A DNA stretch of 64,000 nucleotides from Eustoma russellianum (Eukaryota > Streptophyta > Magnoliopsida > Gentianales > Gentianaceae). The translations under genes and the position numbers were made by a program. The stretch covers positions 7,734,358 through 7,798,357 of the forward strand of contig AP025074.1 in NCBI GenBank assembly GCA_036186865.1, written 5' to 3'. Positions 43,832 to 56,000 of this stretch are shown here, in pieces (the stretch's first letter is position 1; each line of letters begins with the position of its first letter). The notes under the pieces are model-generated. The model was not told the DNA's origin. It was given only the letters and a program-made list of their open reading frames with translations, and made no database searches.

Positions 43832-44207
43832 TATATACATGTGGCAATTCCAAGTAGAGGCGGAAGGTACTTACCTTGGATTGTAGGGTTGCCTAATTTT
43901 TCCCCTTCCTTTTCTTCTTCCTCCATCTTCTTCTTTCTCTCCTATTCTTTTCATTATTTCAATAATTCCAGTGTGTGTGATTAGTGCTTGCCTATTTTGA
44001 ATAATGTGAAGGGAGGGGTTATAAAAAATATTTTTTTTAAGGGAGAGATTTTTGGCCGATGATAGGGAGAGTGGGGGAGGGAAATGGGGAGGAAATGGAG
44101 GGAAGTGGTTAATGAGGTTTTATTACTGTTATTTTTTTCTGTAAGATACATGTATATTAATTTATTATTCATATATTTTTTTTAAAAAAATCACATGGGT
44201 TGCAACA
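43832..44207 (-). mobile_element. U3-side end of the AT-rich old LTR, block 1
   Basis: It continues the sequence interrupted by the LINE and ends GGGTTGCAACA at 44207, which on the minus strand gives a TGTTGCAACCC start like the gypsy LTR start TGTTGTACCCC. It is purine-rich on the plus strand. It holds AAG/GTAAGTACC on the minus strand near 43875, like the donor-like sites of other long LTRs here. There are no coding features. Confidence 0.55.
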
Positions 44208-44216
44208 GTCTACAAC

Positions 44217-45519
44217 TGATGAGCCAAACGAAGGCTAGAAAACGTTGCTAAGGACTTTGTCTCCTATTCCAAACTGATTTGAACAATAGCTATGGCAAAG
44301 AACATCTCAAAGACACCCCTTGAACTGTAACCGTTGTTCTTGGCTCAATTTATGCCAACACCTCTTCCTCTTTGGCACTCCAACACATCTAAAACCTCAA
44401 TGAGACCCTAAGATGCTGTAAACCAAAAGATGAAGCAAATACTAACAAGTTCTAGGCTAGAAACTTGAAAGAAAACCGTAAGTGGTCTTAAACTTCAACT
44501 TGAAATGTTGATAACTCCTCAAGGGAAATTCTGGTTGAAATGTATTGATAATGGTTGTATTGTTGTTTTTGAGTTGTTTTATACATTCAGCTTCCTATGC
44601 TATTTATAACAAATGAAAATGACATAGGTACAAGTTTTAATGTACAAAGTACAAGACTAAATATAAGGTGCTTGCTTTGAACAACTTTGGCTCCAAGAAA
44701 TCAGGTTGCTTTTACGTGCTCCCCATGCTTGTCTCTAGCTTTCTTTCTTCATCAATTTGATTGGTTTAGGCATGGAGCAGCTTGCTTTGGAATGGCCTTT
44801 GATTGGATGCAAGTTGGTGTTTGAATTTTCAACAAATATTCCTAGACAACCGTTGGTTTCCTTGCTTGAATTCAGCCAAAATTCTGATTGGTTCTTGTAG
44901 TGAGCAGGTTGCTTTGGATTGCATTTGATTGGTAGAAACTTTGGTGTTGAATTTTCAAACCTATTTGCCATGAACCAGCCGTTTCTTCCATGGTTGTGAT
45001 TGGATCATTTAAGGTGCAGCTTGCTAGTTGTTTCCTTGCTTGTTTGTGATTGGTTTAAGCATTTGCAAGACTTCTTTCTATTGGTTCATGAAATGAGCAG
45101 CTTGTCTCTCCATTCTTACGTGAAGAACAACTTGAATTTGACATGGTTGCTTGTCACCACCTTGCTTGTCACCACCTTGCTTATCACCTCCTTGCTTGGA
45201 CAAAAATTCAGGTTCTAATTGCATCTTCAAGCTTTGTTTGAATAATGATATTATCCGATCAAATGGAACATGGATCGATAGGTGTTCATGCTTCTTCAAT
45301 GTAAAGCTCTCTTTGACCTATCTTCAAAGACACCAAGCAACAAACACAATATGCACAACATATATGACATGTCCTAAGGGTTAGTTAAGACTATAAGACA
45401 TAAGAACTAGCACTAGTGTGTGCGGAGTGAACAGTGAAATGTCATGTCTTACAGAACTAACATATGACAATAAATGATACATGAAAATATGTTGCGTTGA
45501 CCCCATCGTGGGCTCATCA
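44217..45519 (-). repeat. 3' LTR of gag-only element copy 2
   Basis: TGATGAGCC to GGCTCATCA, 1303 bp, with the TATA box readable on the minus strand (plus-strand TATTTATAAC at 44601-44610). Confidence 0.92.
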
Positions 45520-45550
45520 TTCCCTCCCTCTTGAAAATGATTCGTCCTCG
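45520..45550 (-). other. Polypurine tract of copy 2
   Basis: The plus strand reads TTCCCTCCCTCTTG next to the LTR, the complement of the copy 1 PPT, followed by the same GATTCGTCCTCGAATC palindrome-like motif. Confidence 0.85.
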
Positions 45551-45671
45551 AATCTCAACATGGATAGAATAAGGGATAGGGGTTTAGGATGTACACGTAT
45601 GCTCAACTACACCATAACCAAATAGGAACATGATAATACAAATGGTGAAGGTGAAATACCTTGGTGCATCC

Positions 45672-46967
45672 TTATCTTTGAAGAAAGAATAAGGTGTGTA
45701 CACGCTTTCTAAAATGTTTAGGATGTATTAACAATATGATAACAAAAATTTTAGAAGACATACATCCTAACAGATAAAACAACATCCAACAAACATATTG
45801 CAACATGTTAACACTAAATGTCCAAATCATACAAACATGTGCAATATTTAGACAAGATGTATCAATTGAGATGACAACAGGCAGACATTCAACATGATGA
45901 GATGAAATAGATATTTCAGAAATAGAATCTTCATCTATACTAAATATGTCATTCAATTCATTAACTAGTTCATCCAAGGATTTATGTTCATTTGTAGCTG
46001 AATCTATTTCAATAATGACATCATGATCAAGCTCTACATCAAGTAGACAATCTAGTTCAGCTAACATCAAATCATAAGAATCTAGTTTATCAATGTCATT
46101 CTCAACAGAATTACTTACATCAATGTCATCAATGAAATGTACAGGATGTAATTCAGATTGTAACCCAGAAACAAGCATCTCAGCAGAATGCAGATCATGC
46201 ACAGGGATTTCATTTATATGCATGTCACAATGTAAATCATTTTCAGACAAAGTGTTATCACAATTAACATCATCTATAAGCAAACGACTAACACTTTGGA
46301 AATCACCAACAGTTTCAAGTGAAGGGTCTTCTTCAGACAGTACACAAGGTTGAACATGCAATTCAGATAAAGGAGTTCCAGTTTCAGGCATGTTGGGGCT
46401 CATTTCATACAAACCATCATTCACAGAGATGTCAGATTGCAAGTCTTTGTTCTTTTCAGATTCTATCAATACTTGCACCATGTCTCTAAGTTGAAGCAAT
46501 GCATTTTCAATATTATCCATAGGCTGACTCAAATTGCTTAACTTAACTGGATTTGGTTTGTCATTTTCAGAATCACAAGAGTTCAGTTCATACCCATAGT
46601 CTTGATTAACTTGCCATGGGATTAGGTTCGATTGAACAATCTTTGCCTTTTTATACATGTCACAAAGTGATGAGAATTTTTTAGACAACATGCAATCAGC
46701 GATCTCTTTATCTAATCCAGCAAAGAACCTAATCATGCTTAATTCCTCATGTTCTTCAACATAAGCATAGTACAAATCATCAAGCATTTCATTGTAATAT
46801 GCACTAACGTCTTTATTGCACTGAGAAAGAGTTTGATATCTAGGAGTTTTACATTCCCAATATCCAACCCATAAACCATTCATACGACCAAAGGAGTTCA
46901 TACGTTTTTCCAGTTCATCATAGTCTCTCCTATGGCATTCAACTCCCCAAATGGTTTTTAGAATCAT
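45672..46967 (-). CDS. Intact gag-like protein of the gag-only element
   Basis: A 431-codon ORF starting at the ATG at 46967, the first after the leader. Residues 60-110 (roughly) include EEHEELSMIRFFAGLDKEIA and a following MYKKAKIVQSNLI, resembling the C-terminal part of Ty3/gypsy gag. The usual N-terminal FYG..W..W block is weak or lost (residues 1-55 keep WGVECHRRDYDE and LWVGYWECKT). Residues about 110-360 are acidic and rich in D, E, S, N and L. There is no CCHC motif, protease or later domain. The last 45 residues are hydrophobic (SSKIFVIILLI) and are absent from copy 1, where an extra A ends the frame sooner. The likely role is particle assembly together with a helper gag; the function of the acidic part is unknown. 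Confidence 0.7.
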   Translation of the reverse strand: MILKTIWGVECHRRDYDELEKRMNSFGRMNGLWVGYWECKTPRYQTLSQCNKDVSAYYNEMLDDLYYAYVEEHEELSMIRFFAGLDKEIADCMLSKKFSSLCDMYKKAKIVQSNLIPWQVNQDYGYELNSCDSENDKPNPVKLSNLSQPMDNIENALLQLRDMVQVLIESEKNKDLQSDISVNDGLYEMSPNMPETGTPLSELHVQPCVLSEEDPSLETVGDFQSVSRLLIDDVNCDNTLSENDLHCDMHINEIPVHDLHSAEMLVSGLQSELHPVHFIDDIDVSNSVENDIDKLDSYDLMLAELDCLLDVELDHDVIIEIDSATNEHKSLDELVNELNDIFSIDEDSISEISISSHHVECLPVVISIDTSCLNIAHVCMIWTFSVNMLQYVCWMLFYLLGCMSSKIFVIILLIHPKHFRKRVHTLFFLQR

Positions 46968-48894
46968 GTTTAATCAAAACAATCTCAAAAGCCAATTAAA
47001 ATATTGACAAGATGCAAATGCTCTACTTTATGTTGACAATTCCTTAAAACAACAACTTGGACTATTTCTCCTAAGGATTCAAGTAAATCACAGAAGTCAA
47101 ATTGTTGTTCGGGCTGAATGAAATCTACGGGGTTGTTTTAAGACAATCCCTCAATTTACTTTACAGCATATGCAATTATCAATTGAAGTAAAGTGAAAGT
47201 AAAGTCACACAAACAAAGTGCTAGCAAGGGTTTGCTTTAGAAACTTTCAATATCTCAAAACTACAACACTTTGGGGTTTGGTTTGGGCACTTTCTTTCTT
47301 TTGAGCTTTGCACAGGGATTTTCCCTTTTTGCAACGTTTAACTTTGGGCTTTTTCCTCACTTGGCTTTCTTGTGCAATTCTCTCTTGTCTTGCCTCTTAC
47401 TTGTTGACAGATATTGGCTTTTCTCTCGCGTATTTCTCAATCAAGTTTAATGTTCTTTCTTTGGAGGGTTTGCTTGATTGTTGTGAGACTACTCCTCACG
47501 GCCTACATGAGACATTGCCCACGGCCTTTAATTGCACAAGATTTGTTGTATTTGGAATTTGAAAGTTCCTCGTACACAACACGGCTAAACACTATGTAGT
47601 GGGAATTCAATTCACAATTACAACAAGTTCAAATTGTATATAGTGCAATGTAAGTTCAGAAATTGATCTAAAACAACAATTGGATAGCTCTTTAACAATG
47701 TGGGGCTTAAACAATTCCTAACTTTCAGAATATATCTAAGTCCAACAAGTTGTTTGAAACAATTGAAATCAACAAAAAGATAAAGCTATTAGCATTCACC
47801 AAGATTTCAAATGAGCCTTTGAAAAGTTGTTTTAATCCACACGGTTTTGGGCACTTATCTTTTTTTTCTTTTTCTGTTTTTGATCTAAATGATCTAACTA
47901 GTCTTAAGATAGCTAAATGCAACTTAATTGTTTCTAAATGCAATCTATAAGGCTGATTACTATATTAACTAATGGAAAAATCAGTTTTGTTGCAACTAAG
48001 CTAACTTGTTTTGTTTGGTTTTTAAGTGATCTATCCTACTTTGTTTTTGTTTGGTTTTTGTTTGTATGATGCAATCAGATTCTAAACTAAATGATACTAG
48101 ATGCAGCTCCTAACAAACGTGTATGAACAAGAACTAGGCAGCACACTTACTTAGCTAAAACTACCTTGTTTTGTTCTAAACAACCAACTAAACCTCTTAA
48201 ACTATGTTGTAAACTTGCCTAACTAAGCTAAATAAGGAAGCACTTAAAACGTTTGGACAGTTTGCACAAAAGTTACTAAAAACAGAATTTTAACTATTTG
48301 ATTACAAGCTAACTACCAACTAATCTATTTTGTGTTCAAGTTTTCTCTTTTGAAGGACACAACTAAACTAACACTTAAGCTACTAGATTAAAGTCTAATG
48401 AAGATCAACTAAGCTAAATATGGCAGCATATAAAACGTCCAAACAGTTTGCACACATGAACTAAAAAAACAGAATTTAAACAACTTGATTACAACTACTA
48501 TCAACTAACCTATTTTTTTTTGTGTTCAAAGTTTTCTGATTTAAGGACTTATCTAAACTACCATTTAAACTTCTAGATTAGGACCTAATGAACATTATCT
48601 AAGCTAGATTAAACAATTACAAGCTGGTCACACACGGTTTTTGTTTCAAGCTACACAATCAACTCCTAACACACTTAAGTCTAGTCTAAGTTGTTTTTGT
48701 GGGGTGTTTTCGTTTTGCCTACTTAACTAAGTTACCAAACTATAGTATACTATCTAACAAGCACTTTAAAACATAAATTAACTACCTAAACAAACAGCAA
48801 CTCAACGCAATAAAAATCAGTTCACAAACGGTTTGGGCAGCAACATTCATTTGCAAATTTAAGCAATGTAAACATGAATAGAAGACTAACCAAA
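46968..48894 (-). other. Untranslated leader of copy 2
   Basis: About 1.9 kb homologous to 4371-6310, rich in AACTAA and CTAAACT words on the plus strand. No ORF of conserved length. Confidence 0.7.
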
Positions 48895-48906
48895 GCTCTG
48901 ATACCA
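48895..48906 (-). other. Primer-binding site of copy 2
   Basis: GCTCTGATACCA on the plus strand, the complement of the initiator-Met tRNA primer motif, two bases from the 5' LTR. Confidence 0.92.
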
Positions 48907-48908
48907 AT

Positions 48909-50111
48909 TGATGAGCCAAACGAAGGCTAGAAAACGTTGCTAAGGACTTTGTCTCCTATTCCAAACTGATTTGAACAATAGCTATGGCAAAGAACATCTC
49001 AAAGACACCCCTTGAACTGTAACCGTTGTTCTTGGCTCAATTTATGCCAACACCTCTTCCTCTTTGGCACTCCAACACATCTAAAACCTCAATGAGACCC
49101 TAAGATGCTGTAAACCAAAAGATGAAGCAAATACTAACAAGTTCTAGGCTAGAAACTTGAAAGAAAACCGCTATGCTATTTATGCAAAACGAAATTTACA
49201 AAAAGTACAAGTTTTAATGTACAAAGTACAAGACTTAAAATGACATGCTTGCTTGGAACTTGTTTGAACAACTTTTGTTCCAAGAATTCTGGTTGCTTGT
49301 GCCGTGTAATCCATGCTATTTTCAGCCTTCTTTCTTGATCAATTTTGATTGGATTAGGCATGGAGCAGCTTGCTTTGGAATGGCCTTTGATTGGATGCAA
49401 GTTGGTGTTTGAATTTTCAACAAATATTCCTAGACAACCGTTGGTTTCCTTGCTTGAATTCAGCCAAAATTCTGATTGGTTCTTGTAGTGAGCAGCTTGC
49501 TTTGGATTGCATTTGATTGGTAGAAACTTTGGTGTTGAATTTTCAAACATAATAGCCATGAACCAGCCGCCCTTCTTGATGTTTTGTGATTGGATCCTTG
49601 GTTGAGCAGCTTGTTGAATTTTCTTTACTTGTTTGTGATTGGTTCAAGCATTTGCAAGACTTCTTCCTATTGGTTAAAGCTTTGAGCAGCTTGTTTTATC
49701 TTTGTTTCAACGTGAAAAATAACTTGAATTTGACATGAGTGCTTGTCACCTCCTTGCTTGTAAGCTACTTGCTTATCACCTCCTTGCTTGAACAAAAATT
49801 CAGGTTCTAATTGCATCTTCAAGCTTTGTTTGAATAATGATATCATCCGATCAGATGGAACATGGATCGATAGGTGTTCATGCTTCTTCAATGTAAAGCT
49901 CTCTTTGACCTATCTTCAAAGACACCAAGCAACAAACACAATATGCACAACATATATGACATGTCCTAAGGGTTAGTTAAGACTATAAGACATAAGAACT
50001 AGCACTAGTGTGTGCGGAGTGAACAGTGAAATGTCATGTCTTACAGAACTAACATATGACAATAAATGATACATGAAAATATGTTGCGTTGCCCCCATCG
50101 TGGGCTCATCA
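48909..50111 (-). repeat. 5' LTR of copy 2, with a deletion at the promoter
   Basis: 1203 bp. Against the 3' LTR it lacks roughly 110-120 bp between GAAAACCG and TATGCTATTTAT (counterpart about 44481-44595). The TATA motif is changed from GTTATAAATAGC to TGCATAAATAGC when read on the minus strand (about 49176-49187). Transcription from this LTR is therefore probably impaired. Confidence 0.85.
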
Positions 50112-50116
50112 ACAAC

Positions 50117-50730
50117 CCTTACAAAAATGGGGGAGTGATATGGACATCACTCAGTAAGTACCCACCTATACGTAGAACAAAAAACATATACGAAAGAAAC
50201 ACAAGAATAAAATAAACCAATAAACAACAATAAAAGACATACCTAGTACTTGTTCGCAAATAGTAATGTCTCCTAAAGAGAACTTAAACAATAAAACATC
50301 AAAAGAATCACAAGTAAATCAGCAAACTATGACACATGCAACAACGTCAAACACTGCAACATGACATATAATTTTATCTGAAAATACTTTATATAATTGT
50401 ATATATTTTTATATCCGAAATTAATATAACTAAATATTTAATTCTATTTAAAAACAGTTTATATTTATGCATATACTTAATATACGAAAATAACATGAAT
50501 GTATATATATAAATTTTTATTTAAAAACAATTTATATAATTATCATATATTTAAATACAAAAATTGACATAAATATATACATAATTCTTCAGAAAATCAG
50601 TTCATATATTTATACATATAATTAAATACGAAAATCACATAATATAAATCTAAAAAAACAACAGTTTATTAAATTAATATATATTTAATCCGAAAACAGT
50701 TTTATATAGCGTAATTTATGCAAAACTGTT

Positions 50731-50818
<88 letters not shown>

Positions 50819-51495
50819 TACTGAAAAAGAAAATAGTATATATAAATTACTTCGAAAACAGTGAAAACAATAAATTGAAAATAAATCTGGAAAACAATAA
50901 ACTTAAAATAAAATCGTATATATATATATATATATAAATTACTTCAAAAAGAGTGAAAACAATAAACTGAATATAAAATCTGTAAAACAAATAAACTGAA
51001 AATAAAATCGTATATATGTTTATATATAATATACAATTATGCAAATAGTAAATAAATACAAGTCAATATTTCTGAAAATAAAACAATTTACGTATATATA
51101 TGTATAATTTTATTTCAAAATAGTTTATTATACATATCTAAATCCAAACTATAAAAACAGTTTCCTTAACTTATAAGCATATTTATTGAATATATAAGAA
51201 CAGTATATATGTGTATATTAATAATTTCAGAAACATTACATAATTTTGGGTGTATAATTCTAAAAAAATACAGTATTGTATAAATATATATATATATATA
51301 TATATAAATCCAAAATTAACATATAATATCTAAATATATAATCAAAAACAGAATTCTAAATATATATAAATAATTTCTAAACAGTTTAATATATGTATGT
51401 ATATATAACTCTGGAAAACCAAAATATATATATATATATATATATATTTAAATCCGAAAATAATACATACATACATATATATATATGTATCTATA
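50117..51495 (-). mobile_element. AT-rich old LTR, block 2, with a long TA microsatellite
   Basis: The start, with GGGGGAGTGATATGGACATC and CACTCAGTAAGTACC, resembles the GGGTGAGTGATAACGTCACC region of the 4.1-kb gypsy LTR (30717-30740), suggesting a related LTR in minus orientation. From about 50360 it becomes AT-rich with recurring AAAACAGTTTATAT-type phrases and a pure TA run at about 50738-50815. No ORF. It ends at the Mutator-like target sequence. Confidence 0.55.
50738..50815. repeat. TA dinucleotide microsatellite
   Basis: An almost pure (AT)n run of nearly 80 bp, the longest in the window. Its assembled length is likely unreliable. Confidence 0.95.
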
Positions 51496-51504
51496 TATTT
51501 AATT

Positions 51505-52822
51505 GAGTTAATCACCTTTTGCCCCCTGTACTACGCGAATTTCATCCTTTGCCCCATTATGTTTTAAATCACACCTTTAACCCCCCTTGAACTATTGGAC
51601 TGATGTAGAAAATGTCATTTCAGACAAAATTTGTCTGGAACAGAATGACATGGCAATTGCCCATGCCACGTGTTGCAAACGAATGCCACGTGCAGTCAAT
51701 TAATTATGTGTCACTCTTCAACTGCCCATTTTCCTCTATGTCTTCTTCCATCTTCTCTACCTTCTCCTCAATCTGGTTTACCTCTTCTAAAAAAGGGTTA
51801 AGCTCCTCAAGCAGCAGGTTCATCTGCTTTTCCATTTGAAACAACTGTGACTCAGTCGGTCAAACTTGACATGCTTCTTTTCAACATCAAGAGAGATCTT
51901 AGCTCTTCTATATTACAAACCGATGCCTCTTTCTCCTTCTCCTGAGTGGAGTATTTTTCTCCTGATTCTGAATATATTTTCTCTAATGTTTCAAGTCTTA
52001 TTTGAATGCTCACCAGTTCATAAGCCAAATTATCCTTATCGCCAGCAATAATGCCTTTCTGATTTACAAGTGACTTAGCAAATCTTCTAAGGTACACAAC
52101 TTGGTCTTCAAACATTGAAGTTCAGTATGAGCATCATAAATGGAATTCTCAAGTACAACACTCTCTTCCGATATTCTCCATATATTTTCAGTTGTTTACT
52201 TCAGCTCAACTGCTAGGGAAGCCTTCTCGTCAATAAGAGAAGTTCTCTTGTAATAGAGATTTACAAGATTCTTCTAGAGCTTCTATTTTATTCTATAACA
52301 GCTTCTAATTCTACATTTAAATCTGTTAGTAAAGTCTCTAACATAGAGTTTTTCTCAAGAAGCTGATCTAAGATTATCACCTTCTCCAGAAGAGCAACCT
52401 TCTTATTCTTTTCTCTTTGGCATGTTTCTTTCAAAACTGAGTCTTCATCCTGCTGTTCTCGCACCGATGACCCCAAGTGCTCAGAACTCGATCGATCCTA
52501 CTGCATGCACCTTCTTCATAACAGACAATGTTGCTTGTTCAAAATTAATTCTTCTTTTAGACAATAAATTTCTTGCTGAAGTGCATTTTCCGGTCCACTT
52601 GGAGCTCAACCCAAAAGGTGATTAACCCAATACTCTACGTGGCATTTGTTTGCAACACGTGGTATGGACAATTGCCATGTCATTCTGTTCCGGCCAAATT
52701 TTGCCTGAAATGGCATTTTTCACATCAGTTCAAGAGTTCAAGAGGTTAAGTGTGTGATTTACAACATAAGGGGGCAAAGGGTGAAATTCGCATACTACTG
52801 GAGGGCAAAGGGTGATTAGCCC
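51505..52822. mobile_element. Mutator-like element with NET1-like fragments, copy 2
   Basis: 1318 bp with TIRs at 51505-51696 and 52632-52822 and the 9-bp duplication TATTTAATT at 51496-51504 and 52823-52831. The duplication is identical to copy 1 and the flanking AT-rich sequence is also homologous on both sides. The two copies therefore descend from one insertion event followed by duplication of the host LTR. No transposase. Confidence 0.88.
51612..52476 (-). pseudogene. NET1-like coiled-coil fragments, copy 2
   Basis: The same pieces as in copy 1: 52476-52288 (LLEKNSMLETLLTDLNVELE), 52115-51852 (LVNQKGIIAGDKDNLAYELV, then LEKIYSESGEKYSTQEKE) and a degenerate last part entering the TIR. 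Differences from copy 1 include amino-acid changes and new frame breaks, which fits neutral decay after duplication. NET1 identity rests on motif resemblance only. Confidence 0.55.
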
Positions 52823-52831
52823 TATTTAATT

Positions 52832-53089
52832 TCAAAAACAGGATTGTATATAAAAATAACTTCTAAAACAATTTAAATATTTTTATGCATATTTCTGGAA
52901 ACAGTAAGTGTGTATATATATGTATAATTTCTGAAAATAATTTGAATATATATAAGTGTGTATAATTCCAAAAAAAAGAATGTATAAATACATACAAGTA
53001 ATTTCAGAAACCGTTAAATATTTATTTATATAAATTTAGATAATAGAAATAAATAAATAAATATATATTTGCAATGATTTTTGTTTTAC
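52832..53089 (-). repeat. AT-rich block, copy 2, right part
   Basis: Homologous to 26783-27000, including the AAATAAATAAATAAATATATA stretch. It is cut after GCAATGATTTT by the start of the next LTR, whereas block 1 continues as CAAAACATTTTAAT. Confidence 0.7.
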
Positions 53090-56000
53090 CCCAACCGTAC
53101 TGTACTTGAAACTATGATGAAGTGGCGTAATAAAATATTGTTCTTCCGAGTACATTTTATTGAGTTTTAAAATCTCTTCCTTAATTTTTTTTCCTTAAAG
53201 TGAATACTATAATAAATAAAATAATACTCCAAGTGTGTATTACAGAATATGTGAAATGACCATTTTGCCCCTCCAAGACTTAGGAATTTCGGCCACAAGG
53301 CCTTAAAGGACCTTAGGATATTTTCCTTTTATAAGAAGACTAACCTAAATGGTCTTCTTAAAAGCAAGCCTAAAAACCTACATAAGAAATTAGACATTAT
53401 AAGTTATGGTATAATTATATAATTATGTATTATCAAAGGTGTGAAAGGACAAAAATGCCCTTCCCAAAGCCTCCAAGATTTCGGCCAACCCAAAGGGTTT
53501 CTAGAACCCTCTCTACTTTTCTAGCTTTTCTTAATATTTAATTAGATTATAATAAAACAATAAAGAATTTCAAGCATAGGAGGCAAAAAGAAGCTAGTTA
53601 CAAACCCAAGATGCTTTTCTTACTTTTCATGCAAAGCCTTGTCTCTCTCTTACCCCCATGCGCCGGCCCCCCCCTTTTTCTTTTACACCATAAAGCCTTC
53701 TTTATATTAACTAGAAGCTTCTTCCTCCATCTCCAAGCTTCAACACCCTCAAGAGCTCACTAATCAAAACCATTCAAGAACACTTAGACAACTCTTCCAT
53801 CTTCATCTTAGCATACGGTTGAAGGGGCTAGGAGATTCAAAATCATTTTCATCTTCAAGCTTCAAGATCCATCTAGGTAAGTACATGCTAAACTTCCTCA
53901 AGTGAATTCCATATTTCAAAAAAAAATGAAGCTCACATGATACCTCTTTTTCTTGCTAAAAACCGTGAGCTCCATATGGTCCCTAGGCGAAGTTTCTTCA
54001 AGCTACTAAGTGGTACCAACACTTCGGTGGTTTGAACTCCATTCAAACCTCATTTTGGTAAGCGAATCTAGCATCAATCTACCTCTATTCCTCATTTAAA
54101 ATAATAGCTAATGTTCCTCATTTTTCTCCCTCAAAACCGTATACAACATAGAGTAGTGGAGGAAAACTTTAACCCACTTCATCCAAGGCTCAAGCTAGGG
54201 GACGATTTCTAGCTTAAAATAGGAAAGTATACATTAGACTTTCATGATTTTTTCAAGGAATTAATGACTTGAATGTCTAGTCATAGTAAGGTATGATTTT
54301 TAGATGACATGGTAAGCATGAAGTAGCAAAGTTGTGAACTTTGATGAATATTAGCGTGAATGGTTACTCTTTGGCTCATGTTACTTGATTGGATATGTTA
54401 AGGCCCCTATTTCTAGCATGAAATGTGCTACATAATTTGTATATTTGGGCTGCCATGGTAACATAACGAGGAATGGTATGAATCTTGTATGTTGTATGTT
54501 CCAAGATGCTTGAAATAGCCCAAAATGACAAGTTAAGTGGACTGTTTTTGAGTCTCTTGAAAACCAGCCTAGGTGACGTTTGAAGGTGTTAATGGGTGTT
54601 TAAAATATGGCATTATGTTCCACAAGAATGTTGGTCTAAGCACTCTTGATGAACTATGTTGAGAATAGTGTTAAATCATGAGTTGTGGATGAGCGTGTTG
54701 GGTGTGTATGCTTCGGCCTTCATAGTGTTTTTAGGAAATGAATGGTGTTTATTTTTCCTTCTTTAGGAGCATGTCTAGGACCTATTTTCATATGGTTTAT
54801 GGCTGGAAAATTTGGATATCAAGTGTTAAGTGAAGCTTATATGTTTTAAGTTGTGCTATAGAGGTTAAAAGTGAAACTAGTCATGACGTTGGTAATTGTG
54901 GGTTTACTGGTTTCGTCACCATATGTACTCACAAAAATGACCTTATAATCTGAGAATGAATATCTTTGGCTATGTGACAATGGCTAACAAGTAGGACTAA
55001 GGGATGAAGGGGTAAATAATACATGGGACAAAAGGTAAGAAGTTGTTTTAGGAAGAAATTTCCAGAACAGGAGTGTTTTGTGTGTTGCAATGATTGGCCT
55101 TGAAATGAACCTTGTAATTGTGAAAATAACCTCAAAGTTTGGTGTAATGATAGGCCATTATGTATATTAAATTTGTGTGGTGGTAAATCGATAAAAGAAT
55201 AGTTTTACAAAATTAAAGAAGCCTCAAGATGAACCTGTGCAAAACAGAATTCTGGGCACGTATGTTTTGGAAAAATAATTGTTTAACCACTTTAAGATCT
55301 TAGATTGCCTTGAAATTTTTATGGAGTCACTTAGAGCATTAGGCCAGATGCCCATGTAAATAAATTGGCTAAAAACATTCATTTAAGGGGTTAACAACTG
55401 AAGTAAAGTCGGATGAGCGTTCCTGGAAATCTGGACAGCATGTTGGGTCCCAATGTTGGACTTATCCTTAATTATTTAGGCGTGAAAATGGGTTTGGGCT
55501 CAAGAAAATTATTTCCCAGTATGTTAGCTTTATTTTCCAGGTGGTATATATGAATTTTTGATAATTTAAGGGCCATTAAAACGAAAGGGAACAGGTACTG
55601 CCCAGCCGAAAGTTAGGCTGTGCCATGTCTTGTTGGAACCCAATTTGAACCCTTTATGTTTATTGGATTTTTACGAAATTTTTATGGTTGATAGTTAGGA
55701 CTCTAATGTGCATGTTGTGTAAAAAGGTCCGAGAAATAAGTTGTCTTGGTTACATTTTAAGCCAAGGAGAGTAAGTACGAAGTGCTGGAAAATTTTCAGC
55801 CCATGGGATTATGCCTATGTCATGTTTAAGAAATTTTTAAGACGTTTCATGCCATGACTTGCATTGCATTTCATCCCATGTATCACGCATGATCACGTGC
55901 ATCACGAATATGATTTTCTAAGTTTTTCCGTATGCAAGCAAGTTCTTTTCAAGCAAGCAAGTTTTTTTATGCATGTAAGTTATTTATTGTCCCATGATTT

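Larger units (their letters stand above)
44217..50111 (-). mobile_element. Gag-only LTR retrotransposon (TR-GAG-like), copy 2
   Basis: A 5.9-kb element in opposite orientation to copy 1, with TSD ACAAC (44212-44216 and 50112-50116), PBS, leader, one long ORF and PPT. The ORF is uninterrupted, unlike in copy 1. The 3' LTR is 1303 bp but the 5' LTR is 1203 bp because of a deletion beside the TATA box. It carries no pol domains and depends on a helper, presumably a Ty3/gypsy element with the same PBS and PPT context. Confidence 0.92.

Noticed and set aside
43717..43926. ORF starting MEEEEKEGEKLG on the minus strand
   Set aside because: It spans the junction between the LTR fragment and the LINE tail across the target duplication, so it cannot be an ancestral gene.
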